64,000 nt of DNA from Prorocentrum cordatum (GCA_963575745.1 CAUYUJ010016349.1:136902-200901), one strand, 5' to 3'. Shown: positions 10,417-20,814, counted from the stretch's first letter. Made by a program: numbers and translations. The notes: a model not told the origin generated them from the letters alone.

Positions 10417-11667
10417 ATGTCGGCAGCGCCATGGCACACACGCAAAGGGCAGTGGTTCTGCTCGTTTTGTGGTTCCTCGCATTCTGCGTCTACGGCCTGG
10501 CGCGCCAAGTGCTACGCCACGGGTCAAGGATCGAGACGCAGAGGCCGCTCTACTTCCCGCGCCCCCTCTCGCCCCAGCCAGGGAGAGTCGACCCCCGCCG
10601 CTGCTGCGGGCTCGAGTGAGGAGTACAAGCTCAACACTCAGATGGAGAAGAGAGTGGCCAACTTAGCGGAGGCCAGAGCTCACCCTGCGTGGGCAGAGCC
10701 GCCAGCGCTGTCAGTGGACAGAGAAGCTCATCGTGCCCACATGAAGTCAGCCATGCAGGCGCTGGAGCAACACATTCAGGCCCAAGAAGCTATCGCGACG
10801 GTGCCGTCGCCGATGCTCGAAGCCAAGCGCCAAGAGCTCGCAGTGTTCCAGTTCATGCACCTGCGCGCGTTCTTGCCGAAGGAGAGAGTCACCAACCATG
10901 CCAACTTCCTCAGCCGCGTGACCCGCAGGTTCGAGGAAGCTCAAGAGGCGGAGAGAGCTGCGGAGATTCTTCTCACCATCGCTCAAAGGGCGAGGGAAGC
11001 CCTAGCCACGGAGGCCACCCAGGCGCAGGAGCTGCCGACGACCTTCGAGGAGCTCGCCAAGGAGGAGATCAAGACGGCGTCGTTCGAGGATTCCTCGAAC
11101 ATGTCGGCCGCGCAGGCGGCGTCGCCGCCTGCGGTGCCGCCTTCGGGCACAGCAGTGCCGCATGTCATCGCGGAGCTGCAGGCGGGCCAGGTCACGTTGA
11201 CGTCGCCCCTCTCTGCCCAGCAGCGCGCCATGGTCTCGCTGCAGCAGTCGCTCAGCCAGCTCGTCATCCAGCAGCAATCGTCGCCTTCCTCATCAGTGGC
11301 TCCACCTTTGAGTCCAGCGCAGCCCGCGACACCATCGGCAGCTACAATGGTTCCAGTCTCACACGTCGGCAAAGGCGGAGTGATCCGCCCCATCACTGGC
11401 AAGGCGTCGCAGGCGCGCAACCAGCTCGAGAAAGCTGCCCGCCAACCTGGTCAACAGAAGCTACGCCTACCATCGAAGCCCAGCGGGCCTAAGGACGGGC
11501 AGATCGAGGAGGACATGGGCGGCGAGCCGCCCCACAAGAGTCAATGCCTGGCGTTCGACGCCGACGAGGAGATGAACACCCCCAGGATGCAGGACGCCCA
11601 CGAGGCAGAGGGTGACGTGTTGGAGACCTCCTTCGTGGCTGCAGCTACGCCAGCGAGTTTTCGCTGA
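10417..11667 (+). CDS. LINE ORF1 protein (nucleic-acid-binding, zinc-ribbon-like N-terminus)
   Basis: An intact 416-residue frame from ATG 10417 to TGA 11665-11667. I chose this ATG because upstream sequence is microsatellite and the first residues already contain a zinc-finger-like segment: W12-x-C-S-F-C-G then C29 and C35 region (pattern resembling RanBP2-type fingers). Residues 70-230 are helical and rich in Glu/Ala/Gln with coiled-coil character (AHMKSAMQALEQHIQAQEA, RFEEAQEAERAAEILLTIAQ). The rest is Pro/Ser/Gln linker with an acidic tail. By position, 5' of the LINE enzymes, it is most likely the RNA-binding ORF1 protein. It is the only undamaged ORF of the element. Confidence 0.6.
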   Translation: MSAAPWHTRKGQWFCSFCGSSHSASTAWRAKCYATGQGSRRRGRSTSRAPSRPSQGESTPAAAAGSSEEYKLNTQMEKRVANLAEARAHPAWAEPPALSVDREAHRAHMKSAMQALEQHIQAQEAIATVPSPMLEAKRQELAVFQFMHLRAFLPKERVTNHANFLSRVTRRFEEAQEAERAAEILLTIAQRAREALATEATQAQELPTTFEELAKEEIKTASFEDSSNMSAAQAASPPAVPPSGTAVPHVIAELQAGQVTLTSPLSAQQRAMVSLQQSLSQLVIQQQSSPSSSVAPPLSPAQPATPSAATMVPVSHVGKGGVIRPITGKASQARNQLEKAARQPGQQKLRLPSKPSGPKDGQIEEDMGGEPPHKSQCLAFDADEEMNTPRMQDAHEAEGDVLETSFVAAATPASFR

Positions 11668-11784
11668 CCCGAGCATCTTGTACGCATGGAGGTCAGTCTG
11701 AAGGTCCGTCGGGATCTCACAATACCTCCCAGCCAACCGTTGATCATTCAGGATGTTCGTGCAATACTTTGCAGTCTGAGTTGA

Positions 11785-12597
11785 GTGGCGTTACGCCACC
11801 CTGCTTCCACCGCGGCCCCTTGGGTTCGAGGTTGTCAGTGCAGTCCAATGCCTAACACTACTTGGGGTTCTCAATGTCTGTTTACTCGCTGGGAACGTCC
11901 TCTCAACAAGGCCTATTGGGCCCTCACCAAATATTGGCACTCCGCCACCATCAATGCCCTCCCGCACCTTCTGGATGTTTCATGTCTGGGGGGCGTCACT
12001 AATGTCCACATCTATACGGACGGCTCGGGGGGCTCCTCAAAGGGTAGGCCTTCATGGGCCTTCGCGGTCTTCTTGGAGGACTCCTTTGGGAACATGGCCT
12101 TCTTGGGCTTCGAGGGCGACTACGGGGGCGCTGAGGTGTCTACCGTGCTGGGGTCTCTTGCTGCTGAACTTCAAGGTGCTCAGTGGGCCCTCGCGTGGTT
12201 CCTACAGTCCGACTACGCCAGCCTAACTCACGAGTGTTCTCTTACTGTCCATAGCGACAACAAGGAGGCCCTTCGGGTTGCTCGCGGAGTGGCCTTGGGA
12301 AGGACGTTGTATTACATGCGTGTGGAGTTAGGCAGCATAGCTAAAGTGACCTCGCATTTCGTTCGCAATCTTTGTTGGGAGCACGTACCGGGCCATTCCA
12401 GCCATGCTTGGAACGAAATGGTCGATACGATTGCCACACTGGTTTCTCTTGGGAAGGGCAGTCTACCCCGCCCAGATCGTCGATGGCGTGCTTGCCTCAG
12501 TGACCTTCAGGCGCAGTGGTTGTGGCTTCGCTTCGAGCCGCTCAGGATCCAGCAGCAGTATCCACCTACGGGTGAAGAATGCATGCCGCCTTTTTAG
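11785..12597 (+). CDS. RNase H domain ORF of the LINE
   Basis: A 270-codon frame (first codon GTG; true start unknown) carrying a complete type-1 RNase H fold. Catalytic residues are all visible: D79 in HIYTDGSGG, E128 in AAELQGAQWAL, D158 in TVHSDNKEAL, and H204 with D214 in HVPGHSSHAWNEMVDTIA. It would remove the RNA strand from RNA:DNA hybrids during retrotransposition. It lies 118 bases after ORF1 and upstream of the endonuclease, whereas RNase H in I- or R1-clade LINEs follows reverse transcriptase. The frame ends at TAG 12595-12597, and downstream homology resumes in another frame. Confidence 0.78.
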   Translation: MALRHPASTAAPWVRGCQCSPMPNTTWGSQCLFTRWERPLNKAYWALTKYWHSATINALPHLLDVSCLGGVTNVHIYTDGSGGSSKGRPSWAFAVFLEDSFGNMAFLGFEGDYGGAEVSTVLGSLAAELQGAQWALAWFLQSDYASLTHECSLTVHSDNKEALRVARGVALGRTLYYMRVELGSIAKVTSHFVRNLCWEHVPGHSSHAWNEMVDTIATLVSLGKGSLPRPDRRWRACLSDLQAQWLWLRFEPLRIQQQYPPTGEECMPPF

Positions 12598-12659
12598 AGT
12601 CAGCCACGGACACGGCCTCCGCCTTGTTTCATCTTCTGCGTTTCTCGGCTCGGGATCGT

Positions 12660-14032
12660 GCTGAAGCGGGGGTTCGAGAGAGCGCGGGCGCGCCATTCTC
12701 CACCACAGTTTATTCTCGGCAGTTGTGGGTCGCAGCAGCCAACGCGTTGTCTCTCAGCCCAAGCAATAGCATCGCTCTCATGCTCGTCCATCTGGCCTCT
12801 ACCTTTCAGGACGTATGAAACAGCTCAGCACGGCTTTCAAGCAGCAGTCACTATGCATTGTGGGTACAGTTGAGACACGCTTCCCTCGCTCTGGAGTTTC
12901 TAGCGTGCACCCGTACCAAGTCGTACATGCCGAGGCCGACAACAAGCACACAGGTGGTTGTTCTCTTTGGTTACACTCTACCTTCGAAATATTGCCTGGA
13001 ATAAGTATTGCTCCCAAGCATTGTTGTGTTCTCGCTGCTGCCCCTCGCTACCTCCTGGTCGCTGTTCGCGTGGAGTCGTTCGCTATGGACGTTCTCGTTG
13101 CACGCGCGCCACGCAGCAAGAAACCCGAGCACGAGATACGGGCCTGGTGGGCCCATCTAGCGGGAGTTCTTCACGACCACTGCACCCCAGGAGTCGAGCT
13201 GATTTCACAACTGGACGCCAACGCCAGGATCGGTTCGTCTCTGTCCAGGTTCGTCGGCCCTTTCGCGGCCGAGGCGCGGAACCTTCCAGGCCAGTACTTT
13301 CACCAGTTCTTGGTGGATTCAGAGCAATGGGTACCCTCTACGTTCTTGGAGTCCAGCGTGCCGTCGGCCACCTGGTACCCTCCGAAATCCCATTGGCTCT
13401 TGTCTGGGCGCCGTATCGACTACGTTACTTGCTCGTTCGGCGTGTCGGTTTCCTCGCAGCATGTAGTCACGGACGTCGATTTGACCATTTCTATTGTGGA
13501 TCATCTCATGGTTGCAGCGCTAGTATCGTTACCTACTGCACGCCCTGCCTCACGAGCATCGGGAGAGCACAAGATCAGGTGCGACCCCGCCAGCTTCAGC
13601 GATCCTGCTGCCGCTGCACGTTTCAAGCAGTTACTTCTACAATGTCCTGCGGTGCCGTTTGCAGTCTCGCCTTCTTCCCACTGCCAGGTGCTCAATGGTC
13701 ATCTTCGTTATACTTTAGAAGAAGCTTTTCCTGCGAGGACGTCCTCCTCAGGACGCAGCCCGAGACAACCCTGGGTTTCCACCGAGACCCTGAAAATGAT
13801 CGACGCGCGCACATCCCAATTACGCAGCTACCGACGTATTGGATTTGCGTGCTTAAACTTGCAGCTGGCTCTGGTGTTTCACGTCTGGGCCGAAACGCTG
13901 AGGGGTCCTTGGGCCTGCTTACGCACCATGCAGTGGACGTTGTCTGAGCGCGGACCAGGCGCCCTCATTTCTCGCTGGCAGCATCGCCACGCACATCTGG
14001 TGGCTATATACAGGCCAGCTTTGCTAGAGCTC

Positions 14033-14033
<1 letters not shown>
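12660..14033 (+). pseudogene. LINE apurinic/apyrimidinic-like endonuclease (APE) region
   Basis: The exonuclease-endonuclease-phosphatase domain that nicks target DNA. The lead-in (WVAAANALSLSP, about 12725) is in one frame and the body begins at ATG 12815 in another, a shift near 12800. From that ATG the expected residues appear: E20 in GTVETRF, D134 and N136 in LDANARIGS, D202 in RRIDYV, and D229-H230 in ISIVDHLMVAAL. All catalytic positions of the family are thus kept despite the upstream break. Residues 240-410 form the linker to reverse transcriptase, which ends at the poly-T run. Confidence 0.75.

Positions 14034-14064
<31 letters not shown>
14034..14064 (+). repeat. 31-nt poly(T) run inside LINE ORF2
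   Basis: An uninterrupted run of 31 T, followed by T-rich sequence to 14091, inside the endonuclease-to-RT linker. It keeps the frame open as a Phe string, and coding-like sequence resumes after it. It may be replication slippage or the poly(A) tail of a short retroposed fragment inserted on the opposite strand. Confidence 0.8.
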
Positions 14065-14065
<1 letters not shown>

Positions 14066-14339
14066 GTTGTTTCTTTGTTTTTTTTTTCTCCTTCTTACAT
14101 TGACGACCAATCGCAGTTCAACAGTGCGCACAAGGCGCGCAGGAAACGCTTCTGCAAGACATCTACGGATTACCTCACCTACTTTCGTCTGTGGGAACGT
14201 CTTTGGGGTTCTCGTGATGATCACCTACAGGCAGGACGATGCACATTGGAGGGCATGCATTGGGTGCTCCCTGGTTCCTATGGGCTGTCTGGGTTTAAGG
14301 CGTGTTGGAACTACTCGGTTCGTATGGGGGGCCTCTGTC

Positions 14340-15560
14340 CAGCGGCCCGTGTCGTTGCCCACGAGGTCATGACTCGCTTCGTCACGCGTCGCATGGATCT
14401 CGATGCTCGCGCGCACGCTCTTACACTCGCTCAAAGTGTTTCCTCGGCTTTGTCTCGGCAGGATTGCAAGGAGGCGTTCTCGAAACTCAAGGCCATGGGG
14501 GCTTGCTCTCGTCGCAAACGTTCGTTTCGTCCTCTTCCGACCCTCCTCGATGTCGACGGCAAACCACTCACATCGTTCGTCGAGGTTGTGAATCGCTGGC
14601 TTCGGCACTTTAGCAACGAGGTGGACATTAACATAGAGGACGTGCCGTCCGTCGCAGTCACTCAGCACGCGTTTTCCTGCGCCAGAGCCTCGGCGGCAGG
14701 GCCTGACGGCATCCCAGGCGCAGTATTGAAGCAGTTTGCGATTTTACTTGGCAGCTATTTCCTCCCACTGTACGTTAATAGCACGGTGCGCATTTGTGAG
14801 CCCATTCATTGGAAGGGCGGTTTTTACTGGTCTATTCAAGGCCGGGGTTCCCTCGGACGTCAAAAACTATCGGTCCATCCTGGGCTCCTCCCAAGTCGGC
14901 AAACGCTTTCGTGCTCTTACGCGCGCCAGTGCTGCACCCTTCCTCACGGAAGCTGTGGGAGTCAGACAGTTCGGAGGTATCCCAGGCCGAGGCACGGAGT
15001 TTTCAGCTTTGGAGTTTCGGGTATTTCATCAGAGAGCCGCGGTCTCAGAGAGCCGCGGTCTCCGGTGCTTTTCATCGACGCGGCGCAGGCTTTCTGCAAT
15101 TCAGTTCGGGAGCTGGTTTTTCGCACCTCCGCCAGCGACAAAGCAGTGGCAGCCCTGCTGAAGTTCCGTGGTCTCCCAGCGGAGGCTATTCATGAGCTGG
15201 CCAACATATTAAGCATCGTAGCCCGATCCTGGAGCAATGTAGTGTTTCCGCTCTTCGTCGGGGGCAGTTCTCGGATTCGTATGAGCAATCCTGGTTTTAT
15301 ATTCGGGACGGTGATTGTGTGGCGTTTCCTTCTGTGGGCTCTGGACCTGGTCAGCAGCTGGGGGATGTCGTCTTCAATTTCGTTATGTCCCAAATCATGG
15401 CCACTGCTCAGGAGGGTCTCCTAGAATTGGGAGTAGGTCTACATATCCCGTGTCACCTTTCGCCCTCGCTCGCAGTAAACCGTGCTCAAGGAGCACAGGA
15501 AGCTCCAGTGCACCAGTGCCACGTCCTGGACGGTGCCTTTTTCGATGATGCGCTATTCTG
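14340..15560 (+). pseudogene. LINE reverse transcriptase domain, frameshifted
   Basis: Reverse transcriptase motifs appear in order but in three frames. Block 1 ASAAGPDGIPGAVLKQF (about 14690) is in the endonuclease frame. Block 2 NYRSILGSSQVGKRF and QFGGIPGRGTEFSALEF (14855-15025) is one frame over. Block 3 LFIDAAQAFCNSV (15067-15105, palm Asp) is back in the first frame. Blocks 4-5, GQQLGDVVFNFVMSQI and the catalytic FFDDALF (15349-15558), are in a third frame. The active site reads F-D-D after FF, a variant of the usual (F/Y)xDD. The shifts near 14820, 15060 and 15300 make this copy non-functional as written. Confidence 0.78.
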
Positions 15561-16740
15561 TTTCGCTGGTCTTGCGATTGATCTCTTATTTCAAGCGCCG
15601 TTTGTTGCAGCAGTGGTCATTGAGGTCTTTGCGTCCCTTGGTCCCCAGATCAATACCAAGCCAGGCAAGTCAGCATTTATGTTTCAGTTCAGAGGTCCGA
15701 CGTCTAAGATTGCCAAACGTGTTCTGGTTCATGAACAACATAACATTATACGTGCACACACATTGGGTGATGTTGAGCTTCATCGGGTTCAAGAGTACGT
15801 CCATCTTGGGACTAAACACGACATGTCGGCCTCAATGGGGCCCGAACTGGCACACAGGCTCCATAGTTGCTCCCTGGCCTGGGAGGTTCTCGAGTCCAAG
15901 GTGCTCAAACACAAAATCATTGACAAGCATGTGGCCCTCGCGTTCTTGGCTTCTCTGGTATGCTCTGGGAAGCTCTTTCAGGCTAGCACTTGGGGATACC
16001 TATCGTCTGCTCAGTATCGACAACTGCAGGACGGCTTGATGTCGTATTATAGAGTTATCGCCAAGCTCCCGAGGACGGACGAATCAACTGTTTCTCATGA
16101 CTGTGTGCTCGCGCAAGTGTGTCGACCACCTTTGCAGGCCCTCCATTCAGCTCATCGACTTCGTCTGTTCGGTCGTCTACTTCGGACAGGGCCTCCTCAC
16201 ATTTTGGCTCTTGTTCATGATGCCATGCGCATCTCGTCGAGGACCTGGGGCCAGATGATTATGGAGAATCTTTGTTGGTTGCAGTTATACTCCCATCGAT
16301 TCCAGGACCTCGCCGACCCGGAAGCAGATATATCGTGCTGGGAGCTCGTGGCTTTGAAATCCCCGTCTTCGTGGAAGCAAACTGTCAAGATGGCCCTCGG
16401 ATCCCATGTTAGGCAATTGCAAAGGGACACGCTTGCTAGAAGTGCAGAGGCGCACATACTTAGCATTCTCGAGTCTGCTGGCGTGCCGCCAGCATGGGAC
16501 GATCCTCGCCACCGTTCACGTGCACAGGAGCAAGCGGATGCCAAAATACATTCATGTATGTGGTGCACTATGAGGTTTGCTCGCATTCGTGGGCTTAGGG
16601 CCCACATTCAACGCAATCATCATTCCAGGGTCGATTTCATTCGGAACTGCCTAGGGCCAGAACTACATTGTCGGTCTTGTTTCCAGAGGTTTGCGCATCT
16701 GTCGGCGCTTACAGCACACTTGACATTGGACTCTCCGCGG
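15319..16740 (+). CDS. LINE ORF2 post-RT region with C2H2 zinc fingers
   Basis: The longest intact part of ORF2. After the FDD motif (15541) come the RT thumb-like segment (NTKPGKSAFMFQFRG, HRVQEYVHLGTKHD), a helical connector of about 280 residues, and two C2H2-like fingers: C-MW-C-TMRFARIRGLRA-H-IQRN-H (about 16555) and C-RS-C-FQRFAHLSALTA-H (about 16680). C-terminal fingers of this kind bind template RNA or target DNA in other LINEs. The frame runs open to 16995, but protein-like sequence moves to another frame near 16740. Confidence 0.65.
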
Positions 16741-17518
16741 TGCGCAGTTGGCCTGATTTTTACGGAGCCTTGCTGCACGGTGGCTGGCCTCAGCAACTGC
16801 AGCAGGCAGAACACGAACGCATCCGAGCACAGCGCGCAGCAGGCCAAGGCCGATGGCGCACGGAGGTACCCGCTACCAAGCTGGTCGGTTCGATTCGGCA
16901 CCAACTTATTCGTGATATTTCTTGGCCCCTTTCCCATCGCGACGCTCTTCGCGTCCTACTCGAGACCGGCCCCGCCATCCCCCACGACAAGATAGATCAG
17001 TACCTTCAGATATTTTCGGACGAACCTCCCCCCGAGGACCCTTCCCTAGAGGTCCCGTTCTACGTGTGCAATCCTGGTGAGTTCTCGGGAATCTCCACTA
17101 CTTCGGTGCCGAGTCGTATTCGCCGACCTACCCTGTACGTGTTGAACCTCTACTGCGGACGCAGGAGACAAGGCGACGTGCAGTGGCATGTCGAGTGTAC
17201 TTGCACGCAGCCTTCCATTGAATTGATAGTACTCAGCGTGGACATTGCCATTGACGCAGTGCGAGGAGACCTCGCTAGGGAGAGTGCGTTATTGGAATGG
17301 ATTGAACACATCAGATGCCACAGAGTGGTCAACACTGGGGGGGGGGCCCCTGTGAGACATGGTCTGCCTCCAGGTGGCACGAGGGAGGCCCCTCCCCCCA
17401 CTCAGGTCCCCAGACTACGCATGGGGTATGCCGTGGGTGTCTTGGCGTCAATCTGAGCAACTTCGAGTATGATCTCAGCTTTTACATTCTCTGGCTCGGC
17501 TTCTGGCAGAACATCTGA
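16740..17518 (+). pseudogene. LINE C-terminal methyltransferase-like domain, frameshifted
   Basis: The frame open at 16668-17456 carries YVLNLYCGRRRQGD (from 17130), then LSVDIAIDAVRGDLA. After one frame change at the G-run near 17338 it carries GGPCETWSASRWHEGGP (17337-17390). The order LNLYCG, SVDI, GPCE resembles motif I (SAM-binding loop), motif II and the catalytic Pro-Cys motif IV of C5-cytosine methyltransferases. The resemblance is short and by eye; the recognition domain and motif X were not found. Coding-like sequence beyond 17520 (SSKKTYPSSLRLALATAI, about 17845) may be its continuation. A methyltransferase role is inference. Confidence 0.45.
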
Positions 17519-17520
17519 GG

Positions 17521-18145
17521 GCTGGCGCGGGGGGGGGGCTTGAACACCCTTCCCTTGCTTCATGGGCCCCTAGGGCCCCTTCTAGCTTCAGATGGCGGCC
17601 CATGGAGGCCATAGCAGCAGCGCCCTGTGCGCGCATCACGTCTTTCGATCAATGAGAACATCGGGATCCACAGGTTGATCCTTGCACGGTGGGCCGAGCG
17701 CCCACTACCATTTTGTCTATTCGAATGGGTACCCTGCCAGACCTCCTCAAGGCCACTCCAGGTTCTGGTAGGTGCTCTCACGGGCGCCAGGCCCATCGCA
17801 CGCTTTTAGGCAAGAGTTCTTCAGGACAGTTCAATACTTCGTCTAAGAAGACATACCCATCCAGTTTGCGCCTTGCCCTAGCCACTGCTATCGTGGATAG
17901 CATCAGCGTTCTTCTCCCCCCGTCCTTGGAGCCTCCCTCCTCCGACGAAGAAGTATACGAAGTGGCGGAATATCCGCCCGACTTGCAAGAATTTCGAGAG
18001 TCTCTATGTGAGTTTTCGTTTCCTGGGACCGTGAGGCTCTGCAAAGTTTCGAGCCCGCCCCTGACTTCGCAGGGATCAACCAGAGATCACGGCCCAAGGA
18101 CCAGCGCGAGAGTTTCCGTTTTCTCGACTCAGACTCAGACGCAGC
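17521..18145. other. Probable LINE 3' remnant and start of a repeated 240-bp module
   Basis: Starts with a poly-G run (17530-17541). A plus frame from 17689 has protein-like text at 17840-18060 (SSKKTYPSSLRLALATAIVD, then SSDEEVYEVAEYPPDLQEF). The part from about 17925 to 18160 recurs imperfectly at about 18180-18400 (shared CCTCCGACGAAGAAGTATAC and GAGAGTTTCCGTTTTCTCGACT), a direct repeat of about 240 bp. No complete gene is supported. Confidence 0.45.
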
Positions 18146-20412
18146 TGAGGAGACTGGCGCCGAAGTGGTTCGGCCATCTTCCGACCCTGCCTCCTCCGAC
18201 GAAGAAGTATACCGAGTGGCGGAGAGGCCGCCCGAGAGGCAAGAATTCGAGAGTAGGGTCTCAAGAGGAGCGTTTCCTGGGACCGTTGGCTCTCCAAAGT
18301 TTCGAGCCCTTGCCCCCGCCCCCCAGGGATCAACCTGACCAGCCGAGAGTTTCCGTTTTCTCGACTGGATCGCATTGCCGCCTGAGGAGACTGGCGCCTG
18401 GCCAGGTTCGGAGGAACGACGCCTGGCCGAGCGCCGAGCACGAGTTTCGTCCCCCCGCCCCCTCCCTGCTTCGCCGTTCCGCGCAGCACCGCGCAGATCG
18501 AGCAGGACCAAGCGCGCACTCGTGCTCAGCTCAACGCTTGGTACAGCAGGCAGAGCTAAGGTGGTGGGCGGAAGGTTTGTTTCTAGCGCCCTTGTCACAT
18601 TTCTGTGCCGGCGGCCAGTGGACGAGTACGGCAGTGACCGATACCGACGTTGAGCGAGCGCCTCCTCCTCCTCCCCCTCCTCCTCCTCCTCCCTCCCTCC
18701 GCCTCCTCCTCCTCCTCCTCCTCCTCCTCCTCCCCCTCCCTCCCCCCGCGAGCCTCTTGGGGTTGCCTGCAGGGGCCTCTTGGTGAGATGGGGGCATCTA
18801 GACTGTGGAGTCTCTCGGGGGGCCTCTTGGGGGGCCTCTTGAGAGCCTCGTGAACGCCTCTTGGGATGCTTCTTGGTCGTGCCTCGGTGGCCTCCTGGAG
18901 GACCCTCTCCAGAGGCTTCAAGTGGCCTCTCAAGGAGCTCCTGGGGGGGCTCCTGGAGGACCCTCTCAAGGGGACATCGGGGTGCTCTTGTGAGCCTACT
19001 GGGGTGCTTCTTCGGGGGTGCTTCTGAGGGCCCCCTTGGGCTTCCTGGGGTAGCCTCTCGGCAGGTGGCCCCAGATGCTCCCAGGGGGGTCCCCGAGCAT
19101 CCTGGGGGCGGCTGTCGGGGGTGGTGTGGAGGGGGAGGGGGGGGGAGGGGGAGGGAGGGGGAGGGGAGGGGGAGTCGCTTTGAAGTTACTTCAGGGCTGG
19201 CCGTCGGGGGGGGGGCCCTTTGAGGTAACTCTTGGGGCGGCCGTGGGGGGGCAGAGTCACTTTGAGGTCGCAGTCGGGTGCAGGGTGTGACGTGGATCTA
19301 AAAAGTGAGTCAACTATTGAGTCATTTTTGGGGCCTTCCCTTCAAACGCGACTCACTTTTTAGGTCCACGACATACCTCGGGGCTTCTGTCGGAACGCAG
19401 GTTGGCGACGAGTGACTCCGTGGAGCCAGTGGGCATGCCCCAAGTGATTCAGAGTTGCCCCGCAATGGCTTGGGCGCGACCCCGAACTGACCAGAAATGT
19501 AACTCATCCGCGGTTCCGAGTGACCCAGTCCCAACTTGAACTGACCACAAAGTGACTAACACATAACTCTGGAGTAACTTTCGGGGTTCCGAAGTATATC
19601 GGCGGAGACTTACATTTTTGTCCTACTGGAGTTACTTTTGAATCACTTTGGAGTCAGTTTAAGTTGCGCTTCGATATTATGTTATGTTGAACATCACAAC
19701 ATACCAATTCATTCACATAGCATGACGAAGCGCGTCCCAACATTCCGCTAAGTACCCCCCCCCCCCCTCCGCCAAAAACGGCTGCCCTGAGTAAATCAAT
19801 AATGCAACCCCCCGTTTGACCCCCCCCCTCCCCTTCCCCCGCCCGCCGTTTGACCCCCCCCGCCGGACCCGACCGCCACTTTGCCGACTGCAGCGCCGAC
19901 TGCAGCGCCGACTGCAGCGCCGACTGCAGCGCCGACCGCGCCCCGCGGGGCGCGGCAAGGGCGAGGCCTCCTGCAGGTGCTGCGGCGAGAAGGTCCGCCA
20001 TGGATAAAGGAGGAGTGGGAATGCGAGGAGGAGGAGGAGGGGGGGGGGGGGAGGTGGAGAGGAGAGGAGGAGGGATGAGGAGGAGGAAGGAGGAGGGGGG
20101 GAGGAGGAGGGGATGCGGGGGAGGGAGAGGGGGGGAATGATGCCCTCGCGTTAACAAATCGCACACACCCCCATCCACGTTAAGAGAGGGGAGGAGGAGG
20201 AGGGGGAGGAGGGGGGGGAGGAGGAAGAAGGACGCGGAAGGGGGAGGAGGAGGAGGGAGGGGGGGAGGAGGAGGAGGAGGGGGGGAGGGGGGGAGGAGGA
20301 AGGAGGGGGAGTAGGGGGAGGACACTCACATATGATTAAGGGCACCTGCGCGCAAATGGGTTCGCGTGTTCTACAACCTATATTCTAAGACTTCTAACCG
20401 TACTTGCGGCGA
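18146..20412 (+). repeat. Tandem segmental duplication, copy 1 (about 2.3 kb)
   Basis: Begins GAGGAGACTGGCGCCGAAG and ends after GTTCTACAACCTATATTCTA(A)GAC. It contains in order a Pro/Arg-rich ORF end, a CTC microsatellite (18661-18740), a TCTTGGGG(T)GCC-type repeat block, a poly-G tract, a GAGTCACTTT-rich block with an inverted repeat, poly-C runs, a four-fold GACTGCAGCGCC repeat (19886-19935) and a long GGA tract (20020-20310). All of these recur in copy 2. Offsets between the copies range from 2205 to 2350 bp because of indels. Confidence 0.9.
19292..19369. repeat. Inverted repeat, 20-bp arms (copy 1)
   Basis: Left arm 19292-19311 GTGGATCTAAAAAGTGAGTC pairs with right arm 19350-19369 with a single mismatch, around a 38-nt spacer. 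The same structure recurs in copy 2. Confidence 0.85.
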
Positions 20413-20814
20413 GGAGACTGGCGCCGAAGTGGTTCGGCCATCTTCCGCCCCTGCGCTGCCCCCCCTTCGGAGTTTCCCGAGGAGGCAGAGGCGGAGCAAG
20501 AGGTGGCGGATCAGCTCCTAGGGTCTCAAGAGGAGCAGGCGGCGGACTGGTTGTTGTCTCCCCCCTCCCCCGCCTTGCCCCCGCCCCCCCCGCCTGCCCC
20601 CCTTCCTCTTTCCTCCCAACAGCTGGATCGCATTGCCAACCGAGCCCTGGCCCTGGCCAGGCGAGAGGAACGACGCCTGGCCGAGCGCCGAGCACGAGTT
20701 TTGTCTCCCCCACCCCCTCCCTGCTTCGCCGTTCCGCGCAGCACCGCGCAGATCGAGCAGGACCAAGCACGCACTCGTGCTCAGCTCAACGCTTGGTACA
20801 GCAGGCAGAGCTAA
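20404..20814 (+). CDS. Hypothetical Pro-rich protein in duplication copy 2
   Basis: A 136-codon frame (first codon TTG or similar; no upstream ATG) ending at TAA 20812-20814. Acidic start (EFPEEAEAEQEVADQLL), Pro-rich middle, then a helical basic tail (LDRIANRALALARREERRLAE, RSTAQIEQDQARTRAQLNAW). The tail is conserved in copy 1 (18400-18558), where the frame is broken by indels. Unknown function; it could be a relic of a retroelement gag. Confidence 0.3.
   Translation: MRRGDWRRSGSAIFRPCAAPPSEFPEEAEAEQEVADQLLGSQEEQAADWLLSPPSPALPPPPPPAPLPLSSQQLDRIANRALALARREERRLAERRARVLSPPPPPCFAVPRSTAQIEQDQARTRAQLNAWYSRQS

Larger units (their letters stand above)
10417..17518 (+). mobile_element. LINE-type non-LTR retrotransposon (ORF1, RNH, APE, RT, zinc fingers, methyltransferase-like)
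   Basis: A non-LTR retroelement of about 7.1 kb moving by target-primed reverse transcription. Domains in order: ORF1 (10417-11667), RNase H (about 12000-12450), AP endonuclease (12815-13520), reverse transcriptase (about 14340-15560), C2H2 zinc fingers (about 16550-16725) and a C-terminal methyltransferase-like region (about 17130-17420). Reading frames change at about 12800, 14820, 15060, 15300, 16740 and 17340, so this copy is inactive or badly assembled. The 5' end is not defined: the sequence runs into CTC/GAT microsatellite just upstream. No poly(A) tail or target-site duplication was found, and the 3' end is uncertain; coding-like sequence may run on into 17.5-18.2 kb. Confidence 0.82.

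Noticed and set aside
12815-15424. Single intact 869-codon LINE ORF2
   Set aside because: The frame is open, but RT blocks 2 and 4-5 lie in other frames, so the open frame includes out-of-frame segments and ends early.
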